Assembly (NCBI RefSeq): GCF_000682735.1
Contig: NZ_AWFD01000002.1
Location: forward strand, 62,001-126,000
DNA from: Hyphomonas sp. CY54-11-8
GTDB lineage: Bacteria > Pseudomonadota > Alphaproteobacteria > Caulobacterales > Hyphomonadaceae
Direction: 5' to 3'
DNA length: 64,000 nt
Position numbers and translations under genes: made by a program. The notes beneath the pieces were generated by a model. That model did not search any database, was not told the DNA's origin, and was given only the letters and a program-made list of their open reading frames with translations. Of the stretch, positions 9,305-18,200 are shown in pieces; the stretch's first letter is position 1, and each line of letters opens with the position of its first letter.

Positions 9305-10333
9305 TCAGTAGCGCATGAAGCGGATCGCGGATTCGATGTCCATCGGCCGCGCAAACGCAAACCCCTGGACATGATCGAAACCAAGCGCACGTAGCCGTGC
9401 CGCATCTTCCTTGCGCTCCACCCCTTCAGCCGTGCTGGTCATGCCGAGACGGTTTGCAAGAAGCGTGATTGTCGACAAGATCGTGTCGGTCCGATGCTGC
9501 CCGAGACGCCGTGTCAGGCCGTGATCGATCTTCAGGCTGTCAGCAGGCAGATCGGCCAGCCACGCAAACGAAGAATGTCCCGTTCCGAAATCATCCAGAA
9601 CCAGTCCCGCCCCGACCGCCTTCAGGGCAAGCGCAGCCGAGAGGGCAAAATCGGCATCGCGAAGGGCGGCTTGTTCCGTCAGTTCGATCTTCATCGACCG
9701 TTCCGGCAAATTGTACCCATTGATCAGCGCCTCGACGAGCGCAGGCAAGGTCCCGCGGGCAAGGTCCCGCGCGGTGAGGTTCACCTGCATGAACAGGTCG
9801 TCCCTGCCGGTAATGTCCCGCAATCTCGCGAGCGCCTCGGCCGAGCGGATCAACATGTTAGATGCCAGCGCCTCATCCTCGTACCGGCTTGGCGGCGAAG
9901 TGAGGTCACCGTCGTCCCAGCGTGCCAGCGCCTCAAACCCGGCAACCTGTCCATTGCGAAGCGATACGATGGGCTGAAATACCGGTGCCAGATCCGGACC
10001 GGGCTTCAGGTCCGACGGATCGATCTCCTGCAGATCGTCGCCGGTCAGTAGCATCCCACGTGCTTCGGTATCGCCGACAAAGGCTCCCACGAGATGAACG
10101 CCCCGTCCGCTCGACAGGCGAAGATTACACCGCACAGGGCCTTCCCCTGCATCGAAGGTCCGCTCCAGTCGTCCGCGGCTCAGCCCTTCCAGCATCTGTT
10201 CCAGAGCATCAATGGACCAGTCGCCCGACAGTTCGGAATAGGCTGACCCTCGCGGCACTTCGATCACAAGGCGCCTTGCTTGAGCATTCCAGTGCCAGTT
10301 GCCCTGAAGGCTTGTCTCGGAGGTTTGCGCCAT
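9305..10333 (-). CDS. EAL-domain cyclic-di-GMP phosphodiesterase
   Basis: 342 residues. Residues about 1-100 look like a small PAS-like sensor domain without a membrane segment; the EAL domain runs from about 112 to the end. Catalytic and metal-binding residues are all visible: FEALARW, the Asn in QVNLTARDL, MKIELTEQA, LDDFGTG, the Lys in SLKIDHGL, TAEGVE and the Gln in HVQGFAFARP. It should therefore hydrolyse c-di-GMP. No GGDEF domain is present. It starts 12 bp after the GNAT gene on the same strand, so it may be the last gene of the cox/thrC cluster. Confidence 0.93.
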   Translation of the reverse strand: MAQTSETSLQGNWHWNAQARRLVIEVPRGSAYSELSGDWSIDALEQMLEGLSRGRLERTFDAGEGPVRCNLRLSSGRGVHLVGAFVGDTEARGMLLTGDDLQEIDPSDLKPGPDLAPVFQPIVSLRNGQVAGFEALARWDDGDLTSPPSRYEDEALASNMLIRSAEALARLRDITGRDDLFMQVNLTARDLARGTLPALVEALINGYNLPERSMKIELTEQAALRDADFALSAALALKAVGAGLVLDDFGTGHSSFAWLADLPADSLKIDHGLTRRLGQHRTDTILSTITLLANRLGMTSTAEGVERKEDAARLRALGFDHVQGFAFARPMDIESAIRFMRY

Positions 10334-10345
10334 GATGACCGGAAT

Positions 10346-10915
10346 CTAGCGCGGCATCGCCGGCCTGACGAGGGCGAAAAGTATGTGGTCTTCCCGCCGT
10401 CCCGCGATCTCAAGATAATCCCGGGCATAGCCTTCACGCTCGAACCCGACCTTGGCGAGCACCCGTTGGGACCGTTCATTCGTCGGAAGGGTCCCGGCTT
10501 CGATGCGCCAGAGATCCAATACCTGGAATGCCCAGGTGCAGATCGTGCCAACGGCCTCATGCATGTATCCGTTACCTTGGAACTCCGCCCCGATCCAGTA
10601 GCCGAGATTGGCGGCCTGCGCCGGCCAGCCACGTACATTGGTGATCGACACGCCGCCCAGAAGCCGGTTGTCGCTCTGGCGGCGGATCAGGAAGACATGA
10701 GCCCGGCCATTGCGCCAACTGCTATGCCAGGCCTTCAGCCGCCGCCCCCAGTCTGCCTTTGAGTGTACATCATCCGGCCAAACCGGTTCCCACGGTTCCA
10801 GATGCGCCCGGCTTCGTTCACGTACATCAGCCCACTCCGCGAAATCCGCCCGGAATGGTGGTGAAAGCACCAGCCGCTCCGATGTTACCAGCGTTTCGCG
10901 CAAGGGCGGCAGCAT
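10346..10915 (-). CDS. GNAT N-acetyltransferase (RimJ-like)
   Basis: 189 residues from the ATG at 10913-10915, which sits two bases after the thrC stop. The acetyl-CoA-binding fold is shown by ANLGYWIGAEFQGNGYMHEA and the C-terminal LPTNERSQRVLAKVGFEREG, characteristic of the RimJ/RimL group that acetylates protein N-termini. The specific substrate is not known. A longer frame inside thrC exists but has no start signal and is rejected. Coupled to thrC by position. Confidence 0.88.
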   Translation of the reverse strand: MLPPLRETLVTSERLVLSPPFRADFAEWADVRERSRAHLEPWEPVWPDDVHSKADWGRRLKAWHSSWRNGRAHVFLIRRQSDNRLLGGVSITNVRGWPAQAANLGYWIGAEFQGNGYMHEAVGTICTWAFQVLDLWRIEAGTLPTNERSQRVLAKVGFEREGYARDYLEIAGRREDHILFALVRPAMPR

Positions 10916-10916
10916 T

Positions 10917-12302
10917 TTACCGGCTCCGGCCAGCGTGCTGTTCGATACGTGCCCGAACTGCAGCCAGTGAAGCCTCTGTCCGCTCGAACACTTCCTCTTG
11001 CTCATAGAGCACTTCAGCCCGGGCGGGCATTGTCGGCTTGCGACCTGTGGCCTCTTCCACCGTTTCCGGGAATTTCGCCGCTGCGGCCGTGGCCAGCACC
11101 ACCGTTGTCACATCAGCCGCCGGCAGGCGCCGCGCGTGAAATGTACCAACTGCCGTATGCGGACAAATCTGCCACCCCGTCTCCTGCTCGAATCGTTTCA
11201 TCTCACCCATAGTCTCGTCATTGCTGACAGAGGAAGCCGAAAGGCCTGAACACTTGAGGCGTGAAACCGCTTCGTCGGGCAATGACGCTTCGCCGACCTG
11301 CTTGTAAGTGTCATAGGTGTTACGAACCGCATCAGCATCACGCCCGGTCATTTCGAACAAGAGACGTTCGAAATTGGAAGGTACCGAAATATCCATGGCC
11401 GGGCTTGGGGTCGCAACGGCTGACGCGCGGGACATGACGCCGGTATTGAACAGGCGGGCCAAGGCGTCATTTGCGTTCACAGCGCAAACCGCCTCGAAGC
11501 CACCGCTCAACAAGCCACATCGGGCCGCAACATAGCCTGCCAGTGCATCACCCATGTTCCCGCTGGGCACGACGAACCGCAGCGCACCGCCGAGAGCCGC
11601 CTGCACGGTTGCATAATAGACCGACTGAGCGGCCACACGGGCCCAGTTGATTGAGTTCACGCCGGACAGGTTCACCCGGTTCACGAATTCCCGGTCTCCG
11701 AACATATCCTTCACAATGGCCTGGCAGTCATCGAAATCGCCATCGAGCGCCAGATTCACGACGTTCGACGCACCGGTCGTCGTCATGAACATCCGCTGCA
11801 CCGGTGAAATACGACCGTGGGGATGAAGGATGATCAGGTCTGCGTGCTTCGTTCCGGCAAAAGCCGCTGCCGCTGCGCCGCCAGTATCACCCGACGTTGC
11901 GCAGACAATCATCATGCGCTGGCCGGATTTGGCCAGCAGGTAATCATAGATCTGCGCGATGATCTGCATCGCGATGTCCTTGAATGCAAGCGTCGGCCCG
12001 TGGTGCAGCTCCATCAGCCAGGCATCCTGCCGCCACTGCGTCAGCGGCGCGACGCACTGGTGCGCGAAGCTGCCATAGGCCCGCTCGCAAAGCGGCTTCA
12101 GGTCTTCGAGCGGGATCGCATCACCTGTGAAAGCTGACAAAATCCGCGCCGCCACTTCGTGATAGGTTTCGCCCTTGGCAGGTGGATCAATCTGCGGGAA
12201 ACTCTCCGGCACATAGAGGCCGCCATCCGGCGCGAGACCGGCCAGACATGCGCCGGCAAAGTCTGTAGACGGAGCCTGGCCCCGGGTCGAAATATACTTC
12301 AC
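10917..12302 (-). CDS. thrC: Threonine synthase
   Basis: 461 residues from a GTG start (KYISTRGQAPSTDFAGA), which overlaps the SURF1 stop as GTGA; the in-frame ATG further upstream lies within SURF1. The enzyme converts O-phosphohomoserine to threonine with pyridoxal phosphate. The PLP-binding lysine is in GPTLAFKDIAMQ, and the phosphate-binding SGDTGGAAAAAF and VPSGNMGDALAGY are present. Length fits the long (class II) threonine synthases. It follows SURF1 in many alphaproteobacterial cox clusters, with which it appears co-transcribed. Confidence 0.95.
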   Translation of the reverse strand: MKYISTRGQAPSTDFAGACLAGLAPDGGLYVPESFPQIDPPAKGETYHEVAARILSAFTGDAIPLEDLKPLCERAYGSFAHQCVAPLTQWRQDAWLMELHHGPTLAFKDIAMQIIAQIYDYLLAKSGQRMMIVCATSGDTGGAAAAAFAGTKHADLIILHPHGRISPVQRMFMTTTGASNVVNLALDGDFDDCQAIVKDMFGDREFVNRVNLSGVNSINWARVAAQSVYYATVQAALGGALRFVVPSGNMGDALAGYVAARCGLLSGGFEAVCAVNANDALARLFNTGVMSRASAVATPSPAMDISVPSNFERLLFEMTGRDADAVRNTYDTYKQVGEASLPDEAVSRLKCSGLSASSVSNDETMGEMKRFEQETGWQICPHTAVGTFHARRLPAADVTTVVLATAAAAKFPETVEEATGRKPTMPARAEVLYEQEEVFERTEASLAAVRARIEQHAGRSR

Positions 12303-12988
12303 GATTTGCCCTCGTTCCGGAACCTGAGCCGTCCCTTCTGGTGATGAAAGGCGAGATATACGCCGATGAGCGCCATGGCCAGCCCCCACCAGGTGATCGC
12401 ATACCCAAAATGTCGTTGTGGCGGCAATTCATCATCCAGGCGCAGGCGTGCATAGGGATTGTCGATCAGGTAGGGCCCGTTCTCAGACACAAACCGGATC
12501 ACTTCGGGCTCGAACACGTCTGCCGATACACGTGAAGCCGCCTCACCCGGCAAAAGCGACGCAAACACCGCCGGGTCAAGCACATAGAAAACGCGATTGG
12601 CTGTGTCGTCTGCTGCGGTAAAGGCATTCCGCTTGAAGGCCGGCTTGTAGATCCCACGGGTTGCGATTTGACCGGCCGGACAAGTCTCACCTTCGCATGC
12701 GGCAGGCGGATCGATCTGCTGGACGATTTCGATCGGCGTATAGACCACTGCATCACCAGTATCGACCGCAACAACGCGCATCCAGCCGGATTGCCCTTCC
12801 ACATAGTAATATGAAAGGACCTCACTCGCCGGAATGATTTCGCCTTCCAGCGTGGTCCAGTCCGGCGTTTGGCGGTCGATCTCCATTTTCTGGAGGAAGC
12901 GGCCATACTGCCAGTTGCCGAGCCAGATCAGAATACCCAGGCTGATGAGCGTGAACACGGTCATCACGGGATACGGACGAAAAGTCAT
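12299..12988 (-). CDS. SURF1-family cytochrome oxidase assembly protein
   Basis: 229 residues from the ATG at 12986-12988 (MTFRPYPVMTVFTLISLG). Two membrane helices flank a periplasmic domain: one at about residues 8-27 and one at about 195-215 (HFGYAITWWGLAMALIGVYL). The LGNWQYGRFLQK motif after the first helix and the GIYKP strand are family signatures. SURF1 (Shy1) delivers or inserts heme a into subunit I of the aa3 oxidase. It lies after ctaE and overlaps thrC by four bases. Confidence 0.93.
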   Translation of the reverse strand: MTFRPYPVMTVFTLISLGILIWLGNWQYGRFLQKMEIDRQTPDWTTLEGEIIPASEVLSYYYVEGQSGWMRVVAVDTGDAVVYTPIEIVQQIDPPAACEGETCPAGQIATRGIYKPAFKRNAFTAADDTANRVFYVLDPAVFASLLPGEAASRVSADVFEPEVIRFVSENGPYLIDNPYARLRLDDELPPQRHFGYAITWWGLAMALIGVYLAFHHQKGRLRFRNEGKS

Positions 12989-13035
12989 CTTCGACCCTTT
13001 CAAGCGCAGGGATCGGCCCTGCCCCAATAAGCAGA

Positions 13036-13064
13036 GCCCGCCGGGCGATTGCGCGCCGGCGGGC
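13036..13064 (-). other. GC stem-loop between ctaE and SURF1
   Basis: Perfect 9-bp stem GCCCGCCGG/CCGGCGGGC with an 11-base loop and no U tract. It may stabilise the 3' end of the ctaE message or weaken read-through into SURF1; it is not a canonical terminator. Confidence 0.4.
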
Positions 13065-13097
13065 CCCTGAAAGTCAGCGCATGGGATGCGCGGCCGT

Positions 13098-13976
13098 CTA
13101 GTGCCCTGCGCCCAGTGCGAGGTATGGGGTCACGTAGACAAAGGCGAACAGGAACAGCCAGACCACATCGACGAAGTGCCAGTACCAGGCAGCAAATTCG
13201 AAGCCGAGGTGCTTCTGGGCCGACATGCCACCCGTAAGCAGGCGAAGCAGACACACGATCAGGAAAAGTGTACCGATCACGACGTGCGCACCGTGGAAAC
13301 CGGTCGCCATGAAGAAGGCCGAACCATACAGCGTGCCATCAAAGCTGAACTGTGCGTGGCTGTATTCGAACACCTGCAGCGCAGTGAAGGCCATGCCGAG
13401 CAGGATAGTGACCAGAAGTCCCAGCTTCGCGCCCGAACGGTCGTCATGCTGGAGAGCGTGGTGCGCCCAGGTCACGGTGGTCCCGGACAGCAGCAGGATC
13501 AGCGTGTTGATCAGCGGCAGGTGGAACGGATCAAACGTCTCGACGCCGACCGGCGGCCAGTCGCCGAACTTTGCAAGGGCATCTGCAAACAGCGGGTTCG
13601 CTGCATCCCAGTTCTCGCCAACGCGCGCGCTGTGGAAGATTGCGAATTCGAAGAAGCTCCAGAACCAGCCGACGAAGAACATCACTTCTGATGCGATGAA
13701 CAGGATCATGCCGTAGCGCAGGCCGATGGAAACAACCGGCGTATGATCGCCGATCTTGCCTTCCTTGATGACTTCGCGCCACCAACCAATCATGACCCAG
13801 CCGACCATGGCGAAACCGACGGCCAGCAGCCATACGGTTCCCTTTTCCATGCCGAAAAGGCCCTTCATGTAATTGACGCCGCCAAGCGCCAGAACCAGTA
13901 CCGACAACGAGCCGAGCAGCGGCCACGGTGACGGGTTGACCAGATGATAATCGTGTTTGACTTCGCCGTGAGCCAT
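13098..13976 (-). CDS. ctaE: Cytochrome c oxidase subunit III
   Basis: 292 residues, seven membrane helices, the usual length for bacterial subunit III. The family signatures SEVMFFVGWFWSFFEF, HALQHDDR, TGFHGAHVVIGTLFL and the C-terminal WYWHFVDVVWLFLF are present. Subunit III binds lipids and supports proton uptake and stability of the aa3 oxidase in the inner membrane. It follows the assembly factor ctaG by 77 bp and precedes SURF1. Confidence 0.97.
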   Translation of the reverse strand: MAHGEVKHDYHLVNPSPWPLLGSLSVLVLALGGVNYMKGLFGMEKGTVWLLAVGFAMVGWVMIGWWREVIKEGKIGDHTPVVSIGLRYGMILFIASEVMFFVGWFWSFFEFAIFHSARVGENWDAANPLFADALAKFGDWPPVGVETFDPFHLPLINTLILLLSGTTVTWAHHALQHDDRSGAKLGLLVTILLGMAFTALQVFEYSHAQFSFDGTLYGSAFFMATGFHGAHVVIGTLFLIVCLLRLLTGGMSAQKHLGFEFAAWYWHFVDVVWLFLFAFVYVTPYLALGAGH

Positions 13977-14053
13977 GTCTGGCGGACCCCTTGATTTATA
14001 TCCCTAGAATCTCTGAGCTGTTTAGACCGCTCCGGACCGAAAGTGCAACAGTT

Positions 14054-14632
14054 TCAGCCGCCCGTGGCTGAATTCGCCGCACCCACGGCCGCCTGTGTCG
14101 TTGGCCCTTTATACTTCGAACTTTCATAGAAAGTGTAGCTGAGCGTGATGGTTTCCAGCTGATCTGCCACGTGGTCTTCCACCATGTCGGGCGAGATGAA
14201 GTAGACCACAGGCAGCTTTTTCGTCTCATGAGGGGCGATGACCCGCTCATCGAAGCAGAAACATTCCAGTTTGTTGAAATACTTGCCGGAATAATGTGGC
14301 GTCACATTGTAGGCCGCGATGACGTGGATTTCCTCGTCCGTGGGATTGGAAACCTCAAAGAAGGCAAGCCCATGTTGGCCGATCTTGACGTCTTCGGAGC
14401 GCTGAAGCGGGCGGAATTCCAGTGGCGTATCTGCCACATTCGTATCGAAACGGACCGTGATTGTCTGGTCGACAATCTCCTTCGGGGCCGACGTCGCAAT
14501 ACGAGTCGTCCCGCCATAACCGGTCACCCGGCAGAATGTGCCGTAAAGCGGCTCCGCTGAAAAACCGAGTCCCAGCATCGCCGCGAAAACCGTCAGCGAT
14601 ATCCCGGCGACCTTGGCGTTGGACAGCTTCAT
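14054..14632 (-). CDS. ctaG: Cytochrome c oxidase assembly protein CtaG (Cox11)
   Basis: 192 residues. One N-terminal anchor (about 8-28, VAGISLTVFAAMLGLGFSAEPLY) and a periplasmic beta-sandwich. The copper-binding motif is intact (LECFCFDERV), and the YFNKLECFCF and PVVYFISPDMV blocks identify Cox11, which metallates the CuB site of subunit I. The start overlaps the stop of the preceding small gene as ATGA. Confidence 0.96.
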   Translation of the reverse strand: MKLSNAKVAGISLTVFAAMLGLGFSAEPLYGTFCRVTGYGGTTRIATSAPKEIVDQTITVRFDTNVADTPLEFRPLQRSEDVKIGQHGLAFFEVSNPTDEEIHVIAAYNVTPHYSGKYFNKLECFCFDERVIAPHETKKLPVVYFISPDMVEDHVADQLETITLSYTFYESSKYKGPTTQAAVGAANSATGG

Positions 14633-14967
14633 TGCTCGGGTGTCTCCTCTTCGTCGGCCGTGGCATCAGGCCCAACCGGTTCTGTCGACAGATTTGCCGG
14701 CGGCGCAGCCTGATCCGGCGACATTCCGGGCGGAAGCGCAGGTGCCTCCTCCTGCCCAGTCTGGTTCATATTGTAATAGAAGTTGGCCTGGTTGTCCTCT
14801 GAGCCACTCAGGCGGACGAACGTCGTGAGCCCGACGAGAAACACAAAGCCCAAAAGCGCCAGTCCGAGCCACAGATTACGCCGCTTCTGAGCCGCACGCG
14901 CTGCGTCATCCAGATGCGCTGGTTCCGGGAACTGTTCGTCGCCCTTCTTCAAGCCATCACCGCTCAT
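14629..14967 (-). CDS. Small one-TM protein of the cox cluster (CoxF-like position)
   Basis: 112 residues: a charged cytoplasmic N-terminus (about 1-30), one membrane helix at about 31-52 (LWLGLALLGFVFLVGLTTFV), then an acidic, proline-rich periplasmic tail. No catalytic motif is visible. Many alphaproteobacteria carry a short membrane gene between ctaB and ctaG, sometimes named coxF or ctaK, of unclear role in oxidase assembly. It abuts the ctaB stop and overlaps ctaG by four bases, so translation is coupled on both sides. Confidence 0.8.
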   Translation of the reverse strand: MSGDGLKKGDEQFPEPAHLDDAARAAQKRRNLWLGLALLGFVFLVGLTTFVRLSGSEDNQANFYYNMNQTGQEEAPALPPGMSPDQAAPPANLSTEPVGPDATADEEETPEQ

Positions 14968-15921
14968 TTACAGGCCTCCGACAGGAAAATGCAGACCAGC
15001 TGCGTGCTCCACGATCAAGGCCGCGAAGACGATGAACAGGTACAGGATCGAGAAAAGGAACATGCTGCGCGCAAGTTTCTGGTCTGCTCCAGGCGCGCCG
15101 CTGTCACCTGCATGCGAGCGCCAGACGCGCACCGCGAAATACAGGAAGGCAAGGTTCAGCACACCTGTCACCACGCCGTAGATCCAGCCACCAAGTCCGG
15201 TCACCAGCGGCATCATCGAAACAGCCGCAAGGACGACCGTATAGATAAGCATCTGCAGCCGGGTCGCTTTCGCACCGTGCGTCACAGGCAGCATGGGCAC
15301 GCCGGCCTTTTCGTACTCGGAATGTGCCAGCAGGCTCAGCGCCCAGAAATGCGGGGGCGTCCAGAAGAAAGTGATGGCGAACAGGATCCACGCATCGAGG
15401 GGTGTGTTCCCCGTCACTGCGGCCCAGCCGATGACTGGCGGAAAGGCCCCGGCCCCGCCGCCGATAACAATGTTTTGCGGCGTCGAGCGTTTCAGCCACA
15501 TCGTATAGATGACGCCGTAGTAAAAAATCGAGAAAGCCAGCAACCCGGCTGCCAGCCAGTTGGATGCGAGCCACATGAGCAGGACGGACACGCCGCTCAT
15601 GATCATGCCCATCGCTATCGCTTCTTCGCGCGGCACAGCACCGGATGGAATTGGCCGTGTAGACGTCCGAGTCATCACCAGGTCGATATCGGAATCGTAC
15701 CACATGTTGATCGCGCCGGCGGCGCCAGACCCAAGCGCGACCGCCAGTACAGCAATCGCCGCCATCACCGGGTTCATCGACTGCCCGGTCACACCAGTGG
15801 CCGCGATCAGGCCGGCGACTGCGGTGAACACGACCAGCATCATGATGCGCGGCTTCAGCAGCTGAACATAATCACCAGCGGTGCCGTAGCGCTTTTGAGG
15901 AGTGGCGGGGGCGTCGGTCAT
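14968..15921 (-). CDS. ctaB: Protoheme IX farnesyltransferase (heme O synthase)
   Basis: 317 residues, nine predicted helices, UbiA superfamily. The first Asp-rich motif MWYDSDIDLVMTRTSTRPI and the second, with YEKAGVPMLP, match heme O synthases (CtaB/CyoE/Cox10), which attach the farnesyl chain to heme b as the first step towards heme a. The LLKPRIMMLVVFTAVAG start is conserved. It sits between the unknown 134-residue membrane gene and the small one-TM gene. Confidence 0.96.
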   Translation of the reverse strand: MTDAPATPQKRYGTAGDYVQLLKPRIMMLVVFTAVAGLIAATGVTGQSMNPVMAAIAVLAVALGSGAAGAINMWYDSDIDLVMTRTSTRPIPSGAVPREEAIAMGMIMSGVSVLLMWLASNWLAAGLLAFSIFYYGVIYTMWLKRSTPQNIVIGGGAGAFPPVIGWAAVTGNTPLDAWILFAITFFWTPPHFWALSLLAHSEYEKAGVPMLPVTHGAKATRLQMLIYTVVLAAVSMMPLVTGLGGWIYGVVTGVLNLAFLYFAVRVWRSHAGDSGAPGADQKLARSMFLFSILYLFIVFAALIVEHAAGLHFPVGGL

Positions 15922-16008
15922 TTCGGGTCCAGTTGGTGTGTTTCTGGTATGGGTCTGCGAGCCGGCGCTGTCAGCGCGACAATTGGGCCGTTCCGGCCGA
16001 ACGCGGGC

Positions 16009-16413
16009 TTATTCCTTATCAAACTTGCGGTTCAGGCGCCATTCGAGCGCGAGGTAGGTGGCTTCGGCGATCATGAAGGCAATCGGCACAAGGATCAGGC
16101 TGATCAGGTCAGTCGCCGAGCCGGAGAGTTTCTGCATCACGTCGAATATGGCCGCAAACACGATCCCGACGAGGCCGGAATTGATGATCACCAGCTTACG
16201 GCTCGGCTTTGTCCTCAGCAGGCCTTTCGGCTGGCGCCAGAGCATCCAGAGGCCGATTCCCCCGGCAATCAGTGCAACAACGGAGATCGTTATTGCGATA
16301 TTCGGATCGATCGTCCGTACCTTGTCGAACAGCCGGTCCACGGCCGGATTTCGCGGCAGGAACACCACGATGAAGGCATACATGCCAATCACGATGGGCA
16401 AGCGCATATTCAA
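16009..16413 (-). CDS. Unknown three-TM membrane protein in the cox operon
   Basis: 134 residues, not recognised. Predicted helices lie at about 3-19, 42-62 (ITISVVALIAGGIGLWMLWR) and 73-92, with a hydrophobic C-terminal stretch at about 100-122 (LISLILVPIAFMIAEATYLAL). A TTG start at 16411-16413 is best spaced from AAGGA; an ATG two codons later is the alternative. It lies between ctaD and ctaB, a position where most alphaproteobacterial cox clusters have nothing, which suggests a role in oxidase assembly or regulation, but this is inference from position only. Confidence 0.65.
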   Translation of the reverse strand: MNMRLPIVIGMYAFIVVFLPRNPAVDRLFDKVRTIDPNIAITISVVALIAGGIGLWMLWRQPKGLLRTKPSRKLVIINSGLVGIVFAAIFDVMQKLSGSATDLISLILVPIAFMIAEATYLALEWRLNRKFDKE

Positions 16414-16451
16414 CAGATCAGGTCCTTCTTTCCGGGACTTTCGAAAGCGAA

Positions 16452-16476
16452 CGGCCTCCCGTGGGACGAGAGGCCG
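16452..16476 (-). terminator. Candidate stem-loop attenuator after ctaD
   Basis: Inverted repeat CGGCCTC/GAGGCCG with an 11-base loop, about 30 bp after the ctaD stop, followed on the minus strand by the weakly T-rich TTCGCTTTCG. It could lower expression of the assembly genes relative to the structural subunits. Confidence 0.4.
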
Positions 16477-16506
16477 CTGCGATTGAGTGGTTCAGGCAAT
16501 GTAGGC

Positions 16507-18177
16507 CTAGTGACCGCCCTTGGCCGTCACGTGCGGCAGTTCATTGTACTGGTGGAACGGCGGCGGCGAAGGCAGCGTCCATTCCAGCGTCGTGGCACCT
16601 TCGCCCCACGGATTGGCGACACCCTTGCGACGACGGATCAGCGCTTCGGCGAGGCCGATGAAGAAGATCAGCGTTGCAACCATGGTGATGGCGTAACCGA
16701 TCGACGAGATTTGGTGCCAGGTGGCGAAGCCATCAGCATAGTCGATGTAGCGGCGCGGCATGCCCTGCAGGCCCAGGAAGTGCTGCGGGAAGAACAGGAC
16801 GTTCGAACCGATGAACATCAGCCAGAAATGCAGGCCGCCAATCATGCCGTTGTACTTGATGCCGAACATCTTCTCGAACCAGTAATACCAGCCAGCGAAC
16901 AGGCCGAACACGGCGCCCAGCGACAGCACGTAGTGGAAGTGGGCCACAACGTAGTAGGTGTCGTGCAGCGAGTGGTCGATGCCTGCGTTGGCCAGGACGA
17001 CCCCCGTCACACCGCCAACGGTGAATAGGAAGATGAAGCCGATAGCCCAGAGCATCGGGACTTTGAACTCGATGGAGCCGCCCCACATCGTGGCGATCCA
17101 GGAGAAGATCTTGATGCCTGTCGGGACGGCAATGACCATCGTCGCAGCGACGAAGTAGGCTTTCAGGTCAACGTCCATACCGACCGTGTACATGTGGTGC
17201 GCCCACACGACGAAGCCGATGACACCGATCGACACCATGGCGTAAGCCATGCCGAGGTAGCCGAAGATCGGCTTCTTGGAGAAGGTCGACACGATGTGGC
17301 TGATGATGCCGAAGGCCGGCAGGATCATGATGTAGACTTCCGGGTGACCGAAGAACCAGAACAGATGCTGGAACATGATCGGGTCACCGCCACCAGCCGG
17401 ATTGAAGAACTGAGAACCGAAGTTCCGGTCCGTCAGAAGCATGGTCAGCGCAGCGGCAAGCACCGGCAGGGACAGAAGCAGCAGGACAGCCGTCACAAGA
17501 ACACCCCAGGCGAACAACGGCATCTTGTGCAGGGTCATGCCCGGGGCACGCATGTTCAGGATGGTCACGATGAAGTTGATGGCACCGAGGATCGACGCGA
17601 TACCGGCTGTGTGCAGCGACAGGATCAGCACGTCCATCGCCGGACCGGGGTGACCAGTCGTCGAGGACAGCGGCGGGTAAAGCACCCAGCCGCCAGCGAA
17701 ACCATTACCAGCCGAGCCACCAGGGATCATCATCGAAATGGAAGCCAGGATGAAGGCAGCGACCGTCAGCCAGAACGAGATGTTGTTCATACGCGGGAAC
17801 GCCATGTCCGGCGCACCGATCATCAGCGGTACGAACCAGTTGCCGAAGCCGCCGATCAGGGCCGGCATGACCATGAAGAAGATCATGATCAGGCCGTGAT
17901 AGGTGATGACCATGTTGTAGAAGTGCTTGGCGTTCTGGATCGCCACGTCGCCTTCGCCGGCAACAAAGCGCGTCAGCACGCCGATACCGGGCTCAGCGAG
18001 TTCCCAGCGGATCAGGCCGGACAGCGTGTAGCCCACGATCCCCGCGATCATCGCGAAGATCAGGTACAGCGTACCGATGTCCTTGTGGTTGGTGGAAAAC
18101 AGCCAACGCGTGAAGAAACCAGGCTTGTGGTCGTGATCGTCGTGGGCGTGGTCGAGGGCGACTTCATCCATAGGCAT
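16507..18177 (-). CDS. ctaD: Cytochrome c oxidase subunit I
   Basis: 556 residues, twelve helices. The heme and CuB ligands are present: [18 protein letters not shown] carries the His and the cross-linked Tyr, followed by the WAHHMYTVG histidine pair and HFHYVLSLG for heme a and a3. This is an A1-type aa3 heme-copper oxidase core (the HPEVY motif), catalysing O2 reduction and proton pumping in the inner membrane. It follows ctaC by 23 bp. Confidence 0.98.
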   Translation of the reverse strand: MPMDEVALDHAHDDHDHKPGFFTRWLFSTNHKDIGTLYLIFAMIAGIVGYTLSGLIRWELAEPGIGVLTRFVAGEGDVAIQNAKHFYNMVITYHGLIMIFFMVMPALIGGFGNWFVPLMIGAPDMAFPRMNNISFWLTVAAFILASISMMIPGGSAGNGFAGGWVLYPPLSSTTGHPGPAMDVLILSLHTAGIASILGAINFIVTILNMRAPGMTLHKMPLFAWGVLVTAVLLLLSLPVLAAALTMLLTDRNFGSQFFNPAGGGDPIMFQHLFWFFGHPEVYIMILPAFGIISHIVSTFSKKPIFGYLGMAYAMVSIGVIGFVVWAHHMYTVGMDVDLKAYFVAATMVIAVPTGIKIFSWIATMWGGSIEFKVPMLWAIGFIFLFTVGGVTGVVLANAGIDHSLHDTYYVVAHFHYVLSLGAVFGLFAGWYYWFEKMFGIKYNGMIGGLHFWLMFIGSNVLFFPQHFLGLQGMPRRYIDYADGFATWHQISSIGYAITMVATLIFFIGLAEALIRRRKGVANPWGEGATTLEWTLPSPPPFHQYNELPHVTAKGGH

Positions 18178-18200
18178 GGGACGTACTCTTCTCTCTCGGT

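Noticed and set aside
14914..17028. A 704-residue plus-strand open frame opposite ctaB and ctaD
   Set aside because: It is rich in His, Gln, Arg and Asp, has no start signal or family motif, and covers confident minus-strand cox genes; it is a codon-bias shadow.
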